Of a DNA stretch of 12,003 bases, positions 1 through 6,462 are shown in pieces. The first letter of the stretch is position 1. Every line of letters starts with the position of its first letter. The stretch is from Nitrospinota bacterium. Its GTDB lineage: Bacteria; Nitrospinota; Nitrospinia; Nitrospinales; VA-1. Made by a program: the position numbers and the translations under genes. The notes beneath the pieces were generated by a model that was not told where the DNA came from, did not search any database, and was given only the letters and a program-made list of their open reading frames with translations. The DNA lies in NCBI GenBank assembly GCA_022567815.1, contig JADFGI010000053.1:1-12003 (forward strand), in the 5' to 3' direction.

Positions 1-162
1 AAAGTGGGGCTGACGTTCGCTTTACCCCTACGGGGCATGAAGGCAAAGGTCGAATATCACACGCTCACGAGCCCAGAGAAACGTTACACGGCGTGAGCAA
101 ACTCGCTCTCCGCGGAGGAGCCAGCCCCCAGGCTGGCCGCTTGCGGCGGAGTCGTTTATTCA
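1..162 (+). repeat. Intergenic hairpin-mosaic repeat, block 1
   Basis: Non-coding block built from modules that recur elsewhere in the window. An outer stem GGGCT...AGCCC (7-11 with 70-74) encloses a small hairpin CCCC-TAC-GGGG (25-35). Bases 7-74 match 9676-9743 at 65 of 68 positions. A 10-bp palindrome CTCCGCGGAG (108-117) recurs at 4383-4392. Further hairpins are CCAGCC-CCCA-GGCTGG (121-136) and GCCGC-TT-GCGGC (136-147). Bases 133-160 recur at 4545-4572 with one difference. The block is read here as an interspersed repeat and not as coding sequence. Its left edge may lie outside the window. Confidence 0.8.
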
Positions 163-172
163 TAAATGGATA

Positions 173-235
173 CAGGCTGGAAAGCCTGGGCTACCAAAAC
201 TTAAAAGGAAAATCCTTTATCTTTACAAAAGGAGG
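173..235 (+). promoter_or_regulatory. Structured leader with alternative hairpins over the ribosome-binding site
   Basis: The leader of the small secreted protein holds CAGGCT-GGAA-AGCCTG (173-188). It then has AAAGGA-AAA-TCCTTT (204-218). The same TCCTTT (213-218) is also complementary to AAAGGA at 228-233, which is part of the ribosome-binding site AAAGGAGG (228-235). Two mutually exclusive 6-bp pairings are therefore possible, one leaving the site free and one masking it. The pairings are seen directly; a regulatory role is inferred. No known riboswitch class was recognised. Confidence 0.4.
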
Positions 236-243
236 ACCAGGGC

Positions 244-537
244 ATGAAAGGCAATATTATTTTAATGATTTTGGCGTTGGTCACTGCAATAGGCGGTGGA
301 ATTTTTATGAATCAGAGTTTTGCTGATCAGACCTATTCCTTTGCCAATATCCAAACTCCGCAATCCTGTGTTTGCTCGGCTCCGGTTGATTTGAGAACGA
401 ATGCCAACCACTTCAACAGGTTTAAGTCCAGTCTCAAAGCAAATTTAGAGCCCACATTTCTCATGACTCTTTATAATTGCCAGTGTGGCGATATGACTTG
501 TGCGGTTACCCCACGGGCGGTGTCCTGTATGAAATAG
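244..537 (+). CDS. Small secreted cysteine-rich protein, function unknown
   Basis: Encodes 97 residues. Lys2 is followed by a hydrophobic stretch of about residues 4-22 and a likely signal-peptidase site after Ser-Phe-Ala27, leaving a mature protein of about 70 residues. The mature part has six cysteines in a CxC (42, 44) ... CxC (79, 81), C86, C95 arrangement, which suggests three disulfides or a metal site outside the cytoplasm. The start is well supported by GGAGG at 231-235, eight bases upstream of the ATG. A strong terminator follows, so it is probably expressed alone. No family was recognised and no function is claimed. The signal peptide and ribosome-binding site make it likely to be a real gene although short. 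Confidence 0.75.
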   Translation: MKGNIILMILALVTAIGGGIFMNQSFADQTYSFANIQTPQSCVCSAPVDLRTNANHFNRFKSSLKANLEPTFLMTLYNCQCGDMTCAVTPRAVSCMK

Positions 538-582
538 AATCAGACCGGTTGCTGGTTTGTCGGTTTGGTTCGCAGGTTTGTC

Positions 583-631
583 AAGCCCAGGTCAATTGTG
601 TCAAAATTATGTATTGACCTGGGTTTCTTCC
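583..631 (+). terminator. Rho-independent terminator after the small secreted protein
   Basis: An 11-bp perfect stem, CCCAGGTCAAT (586-596) with ATTGACCTGGG (613-623), has a 16-base loop and is followed by TTTCTTCCTT. The stem extends a little through AAG/TTT with one G-T pair. It lies about 50 bases after the stop codon. Confidence 0.8.
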
Positions 632-727
632 TTCCTAATATCAATTTCCCCTGAACTTAAAAATTTCAAAAAAGAGTGCTCCGAAATATTCAATTTTTGG
701 TATGCGCTAACTCTTTAAAACAAAAGG

Positions 728-985
728 AAACCGCAGACCCCGCCCCACTACGTGGGGAGGAAGCTTGGGCCTGACGCTACGCGAGGCCCTGGGATTTTAG
801 GGAAACTATATAATTTTTCAAAACCCATTACACGTCAATATTTGATTCAGCGCCCCGTTACACGGGGAGGAAAATTCTGTACAAAGCAGGTTTTCATCAG
901 TCAGCCATAAGTCCATATAGCGTTAATATTGGGCTTAGCGTCACGCTGGTTCGGTCCAGCCCCAGGCTGGCGATTTGCTCACGAG
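728..985 (+). repeat. Intergenic hairpin-mosaic repeat, block 2
   Basis: The same family as block 1. Hairpins are CCCCAC-TAC-GTGGGG (743-757), CCCCGT-TAC-ACGGGG (853-867), AGCG-TCA-CGCT (937-947) and CCAGCC-CCA-GGCTGG (956-970). GGGCCT...AGGCCC with an inner CGC-TAC-GCG lies at about 768-790. Bases 747-791 match 9902-9945 apart from one indel. Each GGGG arm with a TAC loop is followed by AGGAA. No coding sequence was seen in 538-1332. Confidence 0.75.
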
Positions 986-1009
986 CCCCGGAAAACTCCA
1001 AAAAATATC

Positions 1010-1093
1010 CATCTGTGTTTATCGATGTTTCCTTCGGCTTAGTTCAGGACAAGTATTTGTGGTTCCACCCCCCCTGTCCAGTAAGGGGACTGG
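1010..1093. repeat. Possible degenerate interspersed repeat
   Basis: CCATCTGTGTTTATC (about 1010-1024) and TTTGTGGTTCC (about 1056-1066) look like two halves of one sequence split by a segment containing CCTTCGGCTTAGTTCAGGAC. All of these resemble short repeats widespread in environmental bacterial genomes, as far as I recall. A small hairpin CCAGT-AAGGGG-ACTGG follows at about 1078-1093. Only one copy is in the window, so repeat status is not shown here. Confidence 0.3.
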
Positions 1094-1110
1094 AATTTTA
1101 AAAAAAAACA

Positions 1111-1138
1111 TAAAGGTTATTTTCATAAAACCCGATAA
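1111..1138 (+). promoter_or_regulatory. Sigma-28 (FliA)-type flagellin promoter
   Basis: TAAAGGTT (1111-1118), a 12-base spacer and CCCGATAA (1131-1138) are close to the sigma-28 consensus TAAAGTTT-N11-GCCGATAA. It lies upstream of the first flagellin, the classic target of this late flagellar sigma factor. Transcription would start near 1146 and leave a leader of roughly 185 bases. No comparable site was seen before the second flagellin. Confidence 0.75.
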
Positions 1139-1271
1139 AAATCAATAGTAAATATCAAGACAGGTTCTCAATGCCTTGATGGTTGGTTTTTTCTATACGA
1201 TTTTTAGAAGGAGATTACACGCATAAAAAATAGAGATCGGTAACATCAGGTTTTAAATTTATTACGGCAAG

Positions 1272-1323
1272 TTTCAGCAGGGAAGCTGGAACCAGGAAAT
1301 TAAAATTCCAAATATCAAGGAGG
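1272..1323 (+). promoter_or_regulatory. Putative CsrA-binding leader of flagellin 1
   Basis: A hairpin with arms TTTCAGC (1272-1278) and GCTGGAA (1285-1291), including one G-T pair, displays the six-base loop AGGGAA. ANGGA in a short hairpin loop is the known high-affinity CsrA (RsmA) target. Further GGA motifs follow at about 1288-1297 and in the ribosome-binding site AAGGAGG (1317-1323). Repression of flagellin translation by CsrA is established in Bacillus (hag, with FliW); its use here is inferred. Confidence 0.45.
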
Positions 1324-1332
1324 ATATAGTTC

Positions 1333-2190
1333 ATGCCAATCAGAATATTCAACAATATTCCCTCGCTCAATGCCCAAAGAATTTTGGGTATCAACAATGA
1401 TCGGCTGGCGACTTCGGTAGAGCGGATTGCATCAGGAATTCGTATCAACCGGGGCGCCGATGACGCGGCGGGCCTCGCCATATCAGAAGCTTTGCGGTCT
1501 GATATCCGGGCTCTTCGTCAAGCCATAAGAAACGCCAACGACGGCATATCCCTCATAAACGTCACGGAAGGCGCTCTGAACGAACAATCCGGCATCCTCA
1601 TCCGGCTCAGAGAGCTGTCTTCCCAGGCCGCGACAGGGACGGTCGGATCTACGGAACGCCAAACCATTCAATTGGAATTCAACGCGCTTCGTAGTGAAAT
1701 CGACCGAATCGCGGCGACCACGGAATTCAACGGGCAGAAACTGGTGGATGGTTCTCTCGCCGCCACTGTTCCCTTTGCAAACCAGATTTTAATCCAGGTG
1801 GGGATCGATTCTTCGGTAAACAGCCGAATCAACCTCAATACGGAAGTCGATCTGCAAGCCATTACCGCTTCCAGTCTGGGAATCGACGGTCTCAGTGTCA
1901 CCACTGCCGGGGCGGCGCTCACCGCGCTTGATCTCCTGAACAATTCCATTTCTATTGTCACTCAGGGGAGGGGTAAAGTGGGCGCGGTGCAAAACCGGCT
2001 GGTCCGCACCATTGCCAACCTTTCCATTACCGTAGAAAACCTGTCCGCGGCAGAGTCTGCAATCCGTGATGCGGATATCGCCGAGGAAGTGGCGTTTTTA
2101 ACCCGGAATCAGATTCTGGTGCAGGCCGCGACAGCCATGGTGGGTCAGGCTAATCTGATTCCCCAGGCGGTTTTGCAGTTGCTCCAGTGA
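1333..2190 (+). CDS. fliC: Flagellin 1
   Basis: Encodes 285 residues, a short flagellin that keeps the conserved ends and has little middle variable domain (enterobacterial FliC is nearly 500). The N-terminal D0/D1 helix shows the hallmarks SLNAQR, SGIRIN, DDAAGLAISE and NDGISLI (within about residues 11-75), then LRELSSQAATGT. The C-terminal D1/D0 helix has IRDADIAEE and NQILVQA and ends in PQAVLQLL. Flagellins leave the cell through the flagellar type III export apparatus and polymerise into the filament, so no signal peptide is expected. The start is fixed by AAGGAGG (1317-1323) nine bases upstream. It is preceded by a sigma-28-type promoter and followed by a closely related second flagellin. 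The central region (about residues 140-195) is the most divergent part of the pair. Confidence 0.95.
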   Translation: MPIRIFNNIPSLNAQRILGINNDRLATSVERIASGIRINRGADDAAGLAISEALRSDIRALRQAIRNANDGISLINVTEGALNEQSGILIRLRELSSQAATGTVGSTERQTIQLEFNALRSEIDRIAATTEFNGQKLVDGSLAATVPFANQILIQVGIDSSVNSRINLNTEVDLQAITASSLGIDGLSVTTAGAALTALDLLNNSISIVTQGRGKVGAVQNRLVRTIANLSITVENLSAAESAIRDADIAEEVAFLTRNQILVQAATAMVGQANLIPQAVLQLLQ

Positions 2191-2225
2191 TTATGGCAAA
2201 TTCAGGTATCATTATAAAAAAATTT

Positions 2226-2249
2226 AAATCAGCATGGAAGCTGATTTTT
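2226..2249 (+). terminator. Weak terminator-like hairpin between the flagellins
   Basis: AAATCAGC (2226-2233), loop ATGGAA and GCTGATTT (2240-2247) run into a short T tract ending at 2249. The stem is AT-rich and the T run is brief, so partial read-through is likely. It could lower expression of the second flagellin relative to the first. Confidence 0.45.
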
Positions 2250-2270
2250 AATGAACATAAGGACCCGCAT

Positions 2271-2288
2271 CTTTTCAGGGAGGAAAAG
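2271..2288 (+). promoter_or_regulatory. Putative CsrA-binding hairpin over the flagellin 2 ribosome-binding site
   Basis: CTTTTC (2271-2276) pairs perfectly with GAAAAG (2283-2288) and displays the six-base loop AGGGAG (2277-2282). The loop is the core of the ribosome-binding site (AGGGAGG, 2277-2283) and also fits the CsrA motif ANGGA. Binding there would block translation directly. The structure is seen in the sequence; the regulator is inferred. Confidence 0.5.
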
Positions 2289-2290
2289 TA

Positions 2291-3148
2291 ATGGCACTCA
2301 CAATCTTTAGCAATATTTCTTCACTCAACGCCCAAAGATATCTGGAGACGAATAGAAATTTACTGAGCGCCTCTATCGCTCGAGTTGCTTCCGGAATACG
2401 AATAAACAGTAGTTCGGATGACGTTGCCGGCCTTGCGATATCAGAGGCGCTGTATTCAGATGTTCAAACCCTCAAGCAAGGCGCCAGAAACCTGAACGAC
2501 GGCATAGCCCTGATCAATACGATTGACGGCGCTTTGAACGAACAGGCGAGCATTCTCATACGTTTGCGCGAACTCGCCACCCAATCCGCCACTGGAACGA
2601 TTGGAGAAACGGAACGAAAAACCATTCAATTGGAATTCGACGCTCTTAGAAAAGAACTTAACAGGATCGCGGCCAACACCGAATTCAACGGTCAAAAACT
2701 TATCGATGGTTCTTTGGCGGCAAGTTCGACAGACTCTATCATTCTTCAAATTGGACTCGATTCATCATCCGACAGTAGAATTGATTTGAACGAAGTTCTC
2801 AATATAACTGCGGTCACTTCTCAAGCTCTGGACTTTGATAATGAATCTGTTCTCACTTCAGGGGATGCCTTGGCCGCTATTGGGAAATTGAATATTGCAC
2901 TTGAAGAAATGAATCAAATTAGAGGCCGGGTAGGCGCGAATCAGAACCAGTTGGTCCGCGCTCTAAACAACCTGAATGTTTCTATCGAAGGTTTGACGAC
3001 GGCCCTGACAACCATTCGGGACGCTGATTTGGCCCTCGAGCTTGCGGAGTTGACCAAGAATCAGATTCTGGTCCAGGCGGGAGCGGCTATGATTGGGCAA
3101 GCCAACTTGACGCCTCAGGGAGCATTGACTCTGCTGGAACAGCCTTAA
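2291..3148 (+). CDS. fliC: Flagellin 2
   Basis: Encodes 285 residues, the same length as flagellin 1 and clearly a paralogue. The N-terminus (SLNAQR, SGIRIN, DDVAGLAISE, NDGIALI, LRELATQSATGT) and C-terminus (IRDADLALE, NQILVQAGAAMIGQANLTPQ) are strongly conserved. Divergence concentrates in the middle (about 140-215), where surface-exposed residues of a short flagellin lie. The start at 2291 follows AGGGAGG (2277-2283). The gene lies 100 bases after flagellin 1 with no recognisable sigma-28 promoter of its own, so it probably depends on read-through. It is closed by a strong terminator. Two flagellins may build different filament segments or alternate with conditions; that is inference. Confidence 0.95.
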   Translation: MALTIFSNISSLNAQRYLETNRNLLSASIARVASGIRINSSSDDVAGLAISEALYSDVQTLKQGARNLNDGIALINTIDGALNEQASILIRLRELATQSATGTIGETERKTIQLEFDALRKELNRIAANTEFNGQKLIDGSLAASSTDSIILQIGLDSSSDSRIDLNEVLNITAVTSQALDFDNESVLTSGDALAAIGKLNIALEEMNQIRGRVGANQNQLVRALNNLNVSIEGLTTALTTIRDADLALELAELTKNQILVQAGAAMIGQANLTPQGALTLLEQP

Positions 3149-3181
3149 AAATAGTTGAAATTGCGTTATGATCCAACCCAG

Positions 3182-3213
3182 GCATTCCCGCTTTTTAGCG
3201 GGAATGCTTTTTT
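3182..3213 (+). terminator. Strong Rho-independent terminator after the flagellins
   Basis: A perfect 11-bp stem, GCATTCCCGCT (3182-3192) with AGCGGGAATGC (3197-3207), has a TTTT loop and is followed directly by six T residues (3208-3213). It lies 34 bases after the flagellin 2 stop and only 43 bases before the next start codon. Confidence 0.95.
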
Positions 3214-3255
3214 CATCTGGAAATTCTCTGCAACTACCAGACGGTCCGGGTTTGA

Positions 3256-4293
3256 ATGAAAAAGTTAACAGTCGGCATAATAGGTTGCGGGAGGATCGGC
3301 AGTCTTCTGGAGGAAGATCCCCTTCGAGGAAAACCCTGCACCCATGCGGGAGGATTCAGCTCCATCCCATCGGTGAAATTGACCGCAGGGTGCGATATCG
3401 ATCCGTCCAGACTCAAACAATTTGGAAAACGCTGGGGCGTTGACCGTCTTTATACCGATCACCGGGAAATGCTCAAGCGGGAAAATCTGGATATCGTCTG
3501 CATTGCGGCCTGGACTCACCTTCATGGCAGAATGGTTCTCGATGCCGCCCGTTCTGGCGTTAAGGGAATTTATTGTGAAAAGCCCTTGACCGCTGATCTT
3601 GCCGAAGCCAGAAAATTGGTCAAAGTCTGCGAACAAAAAAAAATTCCTTTGATCGTCAATCATGAGCGGAGGTGGGAATTTTACTATCAAAAAGCGAGAG
3701 ATATCATTCGCGCCGGAAAAATCGGAGATGTACGCACAATCATAGGCAATGCCCTCAGTTGGAAACCCCCGAAGCTCCCATTGAAACTGCACGGCGGGGG
3801 AACGCTTTTCCATGATGGCACCCATTTAACGGACCTTTTGCTGTTTTTTGGCGGCCCCATTGACTGGGTTTCGGGCCACGAAGTACGGCCCTACGGTAAA
3901 AAATACATCGAAGAAACCGTATGCGCCATGATACGTTTCAAAAGTGGCGCCCTGGGTTTTATCGAAGGCGGCGGCGCGAGAAATTATTTTAATTTTGAGC
4001 TGGATATCCAGGGCTCGAAAGGACGAATTCTCATTGGCAACGATGGGCGGAAACTTTACACCACTCGCAAAAGTAGCCGGTTTACCGGATTTCAGGAATT
4101 AAAACAGACGGCTTTTCCAAAGCCCAAACGTCTTCAAAGCCCTTTCACCAGCGGTGCAAGTGAAATGGTACGTTGCATTCGGACCGGCCAAAACAGCATC
4201 TCCAGCGGACGGGACGGATTGAAAGCCCTGGAGGTCATCTTCTCCATTTACAAATCCGCTCAGTTGAATGGCAAGAGAATCAAGATGAGATAA
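3256..4293 (+). CDS. Gfo/Idh/MocA-family NAD(P)-dependent oxidoreductase
   Basis: Encodes 345 residues, the normal length for this family of sugar and inositol dehydrogenases. The N-terminal Rossmann fold has GIIGCGRIG at residues 7-15. The family EKP motif is at 108-110 (YCEKPLT). The C-terminal substrate domain carries GGGTLFHDGTHLTD at about 180-193, with D187 and H190 in the positions of the catalytic DxGxH motif. The enzyme would oxidise or reduce a sugar or related polyol in the cytoplasm; the substrate cannot be read from sequence. It follows the flagellins but is separated by a strong terminator, and no good ribosome-binding site precedes the ATG, so expression may be low or depend on read-through. 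Its place beside flagellins allows a role in making a flagellin or surface sugar. That is a guess, since this family is very broad. Confidence 0.88.
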   Translation: MKKLTVGIIGCGRIGSLLEEDPLRGKPCTHAGGFSSIPSVKLTAGCDIDPSRLKQFGKRWGVDRLYTDHREMLKRENLDIVCIAAWTHLHGRMVLDAARSGVKGIYCEKPLTADLAEARKLVKVCEQKKIPLIVNHERRWEFYYQKARDIIRAGKIGDVRTIIGNALSWKPPKLPLKLHGGGTLFHDGTHLTDLLLFFGGPIDWVSGHEVRPYGKKYIEETVCAMIRFKSGALGFIEGGGARNYFNFELDIQGSKGRILIGNDGRKLYTTRKSSRFTGFQELKQTAFPKPKRLQSPFTSGASEMVRCIRTGQNSISSGRDGLKALEVIFSIYKSAQLNGKRIKMR

Positions 4294-4344
4294 AGTTTAA
4301 AATTTCGTTACTTTGATATTATTTCAACAAGTGGGTTTTGTTCT

Positions 4345-4580
4345 CCGCCCCGCAACGCAGGGAGGAAAAATGGGGCTGACTCCTCCGCGGAGTGCGCCTG
4401 TCCCCGTGAGGGGGAACTTGCTCACCAGCCCCGGAGAAAACAACCGGAGAAAGAACTGAGCACGAAGCAGAATTTGGTCAGTCATAAATCCACCCACCTA
4501 ATTCTCGGATCCAGCTCCCAGGCTGGTTGGGCCCAACGTGTCCCGCTGGCCGCTTGCGGCGGGGTCGTTTATATTAAAAA
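4345..4580 (+). repeat. Intergenic hairpin-mosaic repeat, block 3
   Basis: The stretch between the oxidoreductase and the transporter operon holds the same modules as block 1. CCCCGC-AAC-GCAGGG (4348-4362, one mismatch) is followed by AGGAAAAA. GGGGCTGAC...GCTCACCAGCCCC encloses a palindrome CTCCGCGGAG (4383-4392) and a CCCC...GGGG hairpin. CCAGCT-CCCA-GGCTGG (4511-4526) has a T-G wobble where other copies have C-G. TTGGGCCCAA (4527-4536) is a perfect palindrome. Bases 4545-4572 repeat 133-160. No gene was seen in 4294-4737. Confidence 0.75.
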
Positions 4581-4703
4581 TTTTTAATTGAATATTATTT
4601 TGGGACTATGATAGTTTTCTCTGAGGCACAAGTCCTTCTATATATTCCGCGTATCTTTTATCTTCTTTGTATTTTGTTTGGAAATAATAAAAATTTTTCT
4701 GAA

Positions 4704-4734
4704 ATCCGGGTGACATTTGCCCGGATGGAGAAGG
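4704..4734 (+). promoter_or_regulatory. Hairpin abutting the ribosome-binding site of the transporter operon
   Basis: ATCCGGG (4704-4710) pairs with CCCGGAT (4720-4726) across a nine-base loop. The ribosome-binding site GGAGAAGG (4727-4734) begins at the very next base. There is no T tract, so it is not a terminator. It may modulate translation or protect the 5' end. It also shows that a TTG start at 4717 would lie inside the hairpin. Confidence 0.35.
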
Positions 4735-4737
4735 TGC

Positions 4738-5694
4738 ATGATTGAGGTTGAAAATTTAACGAAATTCTACGGGCCTCGTCCTGCCATCAAAGGTATCTCC
4801 TTTCAGGTCAATAAGGGAGAAGTGGTTGGGTTTCTTGGTCCCAACGGAGCGGGCAAAACCACCACGATGAATATTCTATGCTGTATCATCCCGGCATCCA
4901 GTGGCTCCGCTAAAGTTTGCGGGTACGATGTCTTTGATGAATCGCTGGAGATACGCAAAAGAATAGGCTACCTGCCCGAAACGCCGCCGCTCTATCCGGA
5001 CATGACGGTAACCAGTTACCTCAGGTTCGCGGCGGAAATTCGCCAAGTTTCATCAAACAAGGTGCGAGCATCCGTGGACAGGGTCCTGGAAAAATGCACG
5101 TTGAAGGAGGTGCGGCAACGCATCATCGGTCGGCTTTCCAAAGGTTTTCAGCAACGGGTGGGTTTGGCCCAAGCCATGATTCATGATCCCGAAATCCTCA
5201 TCCTGGATGAGCCCACTATCGGACTGGACCCCATCCAGATCATCGAAATCCGAAAATTGATTCAGGACCTTGCAAGTTCCCATACCATCATTCTGAGTTC
5301 GCATATTCTTCCCGAAATCACGCAAATCTGTAAGCGGGTGATTATTCTCAATGACGGTGAAATCGCGGCGGTCGATTCGCTGGAGGGTTTGACGTCTTCA
5401 TTGAACAAGAGCGAACGCTTTATATTGAAAGTGCGAAATTCCGAAAATGGAATTCAGGATAAATTGGGCGCTCTGGATAATGTGATTTCCGTCAAGGCGG
5501 AAAAGGATAACGAGTTCCTCATCGAATGCGAGATGAATTCCCATGTGCAGGATCAGGTGGCCCGTATGGCGCTTGAAAATTCCTGGGGAATCGAGGAACT
5601 TAAAATAGTTTCAATGACCCTTGAGGAAATTTTCCTCCACTTGACGCTGGAGGAAAATGAACCGGGCAAGGTTAAAAATGGAGCCGGTGTATGA
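4738..5694 (+). CDS. ABC transporter ATP-binding protein, GldA-like
   Basis: Encodes 318 residues from the ATG at 4738, chosen because GGAG (4727-4730) sits seven bases upstream; an in-frame TTG at 4717 has no such site. Walker A is GPNGAGKTT (34-42), the signature is LSKGFQQR (133-140), Walker B is ILILDEP (153-159), and the switch histidine is H189 in SSH. The LSKG signature instead of LSGG and the YLPE element (78-81) are typical of ABC-2 ATPases of the GldA/NatA/CcmA type. About 90 residues follow the catalytic domain, usual for this group. It would energise the membrane permease encoded next, whose start overlaps this stop by ATGA. The substrate is unknown. Gld-type genes are common outside gliding bacteria, so gliding is not implied. 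Confidence 0.93.
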   Translation: MIEVENLTKFYGPRPAIKGISFQVNKGEVVGFLGPNGAGKTTTMNILCCIIPASSGSAKVCGYDVFDESLEIRKRIGYLPETPPLYPDMTVTSYLRFAAEIRQVSSNKVRASVDRVLEKCTLKEVRQRIIGRLSKGFQQRVGLAQAMIHDPEILILDEPTIGLDPIQIIEIRKLIQDLASSHTIILSSHILPEITQICKRVIILNDGEIAAVDSLEGLTSSLNKSERFILKVRNSENGIQDKLGALDNVISVKAEKDNEFLIECEMNSHVQDQVARMALENSWGIEELKIVSMTLEEIFLHLTLEENEPGKVKNGAGV

Positions 5695-6458
5695 GAAATG
5701 CCTGGGTAGTGGCTAAAAGGGATTTGGGGTCTTATTTTAATTCGCCCGTATTTTATGTGGTGACGACCGTCTTTTTGATGATCTACAGTTTTATTTTTTT
5801 TCAAATCCTTACCTTTTTCAGTTTTCAAAGCGTTCAGGCAGGCCAGTTTCGCGGCATGAATGTCGGCCTGAACCTCAATGACATGGTGATCGAGCCGTCT
5901 TTTCATAATATGGCGGTGACTTTGCTGTTGATCATTCCCGCTCTCACCATGCGAAGTTTTGCTGATGAAAAGAAAAGCAAAACCTATGCCCTGCTTCTCT
6001 CTTCTCCTATTGACTTGAAGGAAATCATTTTCGGAAAATTTCTTGCCTGTATGACGGTGGTGACTGTGATGGTCCTGCTGTCTTCCTATAACGTCGGATT
6101 TTTGTTGATACTGGGCGAACCGGAAATCGGCCCGATTGTCACAAGCTACCTGGGCATTCTCCTCATGTCGGGGTGTTACGTGGGGATAGGAGTGTTCGCA
6201 TCGTCTTTGACCGACAACCAGATAATCGCGGCCGTCATTGCTTTCGGAATGTCCCTGTTCATGTGGATCATCGGTTGGGCCGCGCAGGCGGCCAGCGCCG
6301 AAATGGGCGAATTGTTGCATTATCTTTCCCTGGTGGACCACATGCAACGTTTTCTCAAAGGCATCGTCGATACCAGCGATGTGGTTTACTACTTGTCTTT
6401 CATTCTCTTTTTTTTGTTTCTGACGCACCGGGTGTTGGATTCGGAAAGATGGAGATGA
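5691..6458 (+). CDS. ABC-2 type transporter permease, GldF-like
   Basis: Encodes 255 residues, with an N-terminal cytoplasmic helix (AWVVAKRDLGSYFNSP) and about six hydrophobic membrane segments, at roughly 20-43, 73-88, 112-138, 145-170, 178-200 and 228-247. The sequence between segments two and three (MRSFADEKKSKTYALLLSSPI) is the characteristic ABC-2 coupling region that contacts the ATPase. It is the inner-membrane channel subunit of the four-gene transporter. The ATG lies in ATGA shared with the ATPase stop, and GGAG (5680-5683) inside the ATPase gene serves as ribosome-binding site. The next gene starts four bases after its stop. A long reading frame on the opposite strand here is only a shadow. 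Confidence 0.92.
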   Translation: MRNAWVVAKRDLGSYFNSPVFYVVTTVFLMIYSFIFFQILTFFSFQSVQAGQFRGMNVGLNLNDMVIEPSFHNMAVTLLLIIPALTMRSFADEKKSKTYALLLSSPIDLKEIIFGKFLACMTVVTVMVLLSSYNVGFLLILGEPEIGPIVTSYLGILLMSGCYVGIGVFASSLTDNQIIAAVIAFGMSLFMWIIGWAAQAASAEMGELLHYLSLVDHMQRFLKGIVDTSDVVYYLSFILFFLFLTHRVLDSERWR

Positions 6459-6462
6459 CGGA

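Noticed and set aside
93..326. Reading frame from a GTG, 77 codons, overlapping the secreted protein
   Set aside because: It runs through the hairpin repeats, has no ribosome-binding site and overlaps the well-supported gene at 244 in another frame.
1206..1230. A leader peptide after AGAAGGAG in the flagellin 1 leader
   Set aside because: No ATG, GTG or TTG stands at a suitable distance downstream.
3168..3443. 91-codon frame spanning the flagellin terminator
   Set aside because: It starts in the terminator region and overlaps the oxidoreductase out of frame with no recognisable product.
3265..3825. 186-codon frame on the minus strand
   Set aside because: It is antisense to the oxidoreductase, whose Rossmann, EKP and DxGxH motifs prove the + strand frame.
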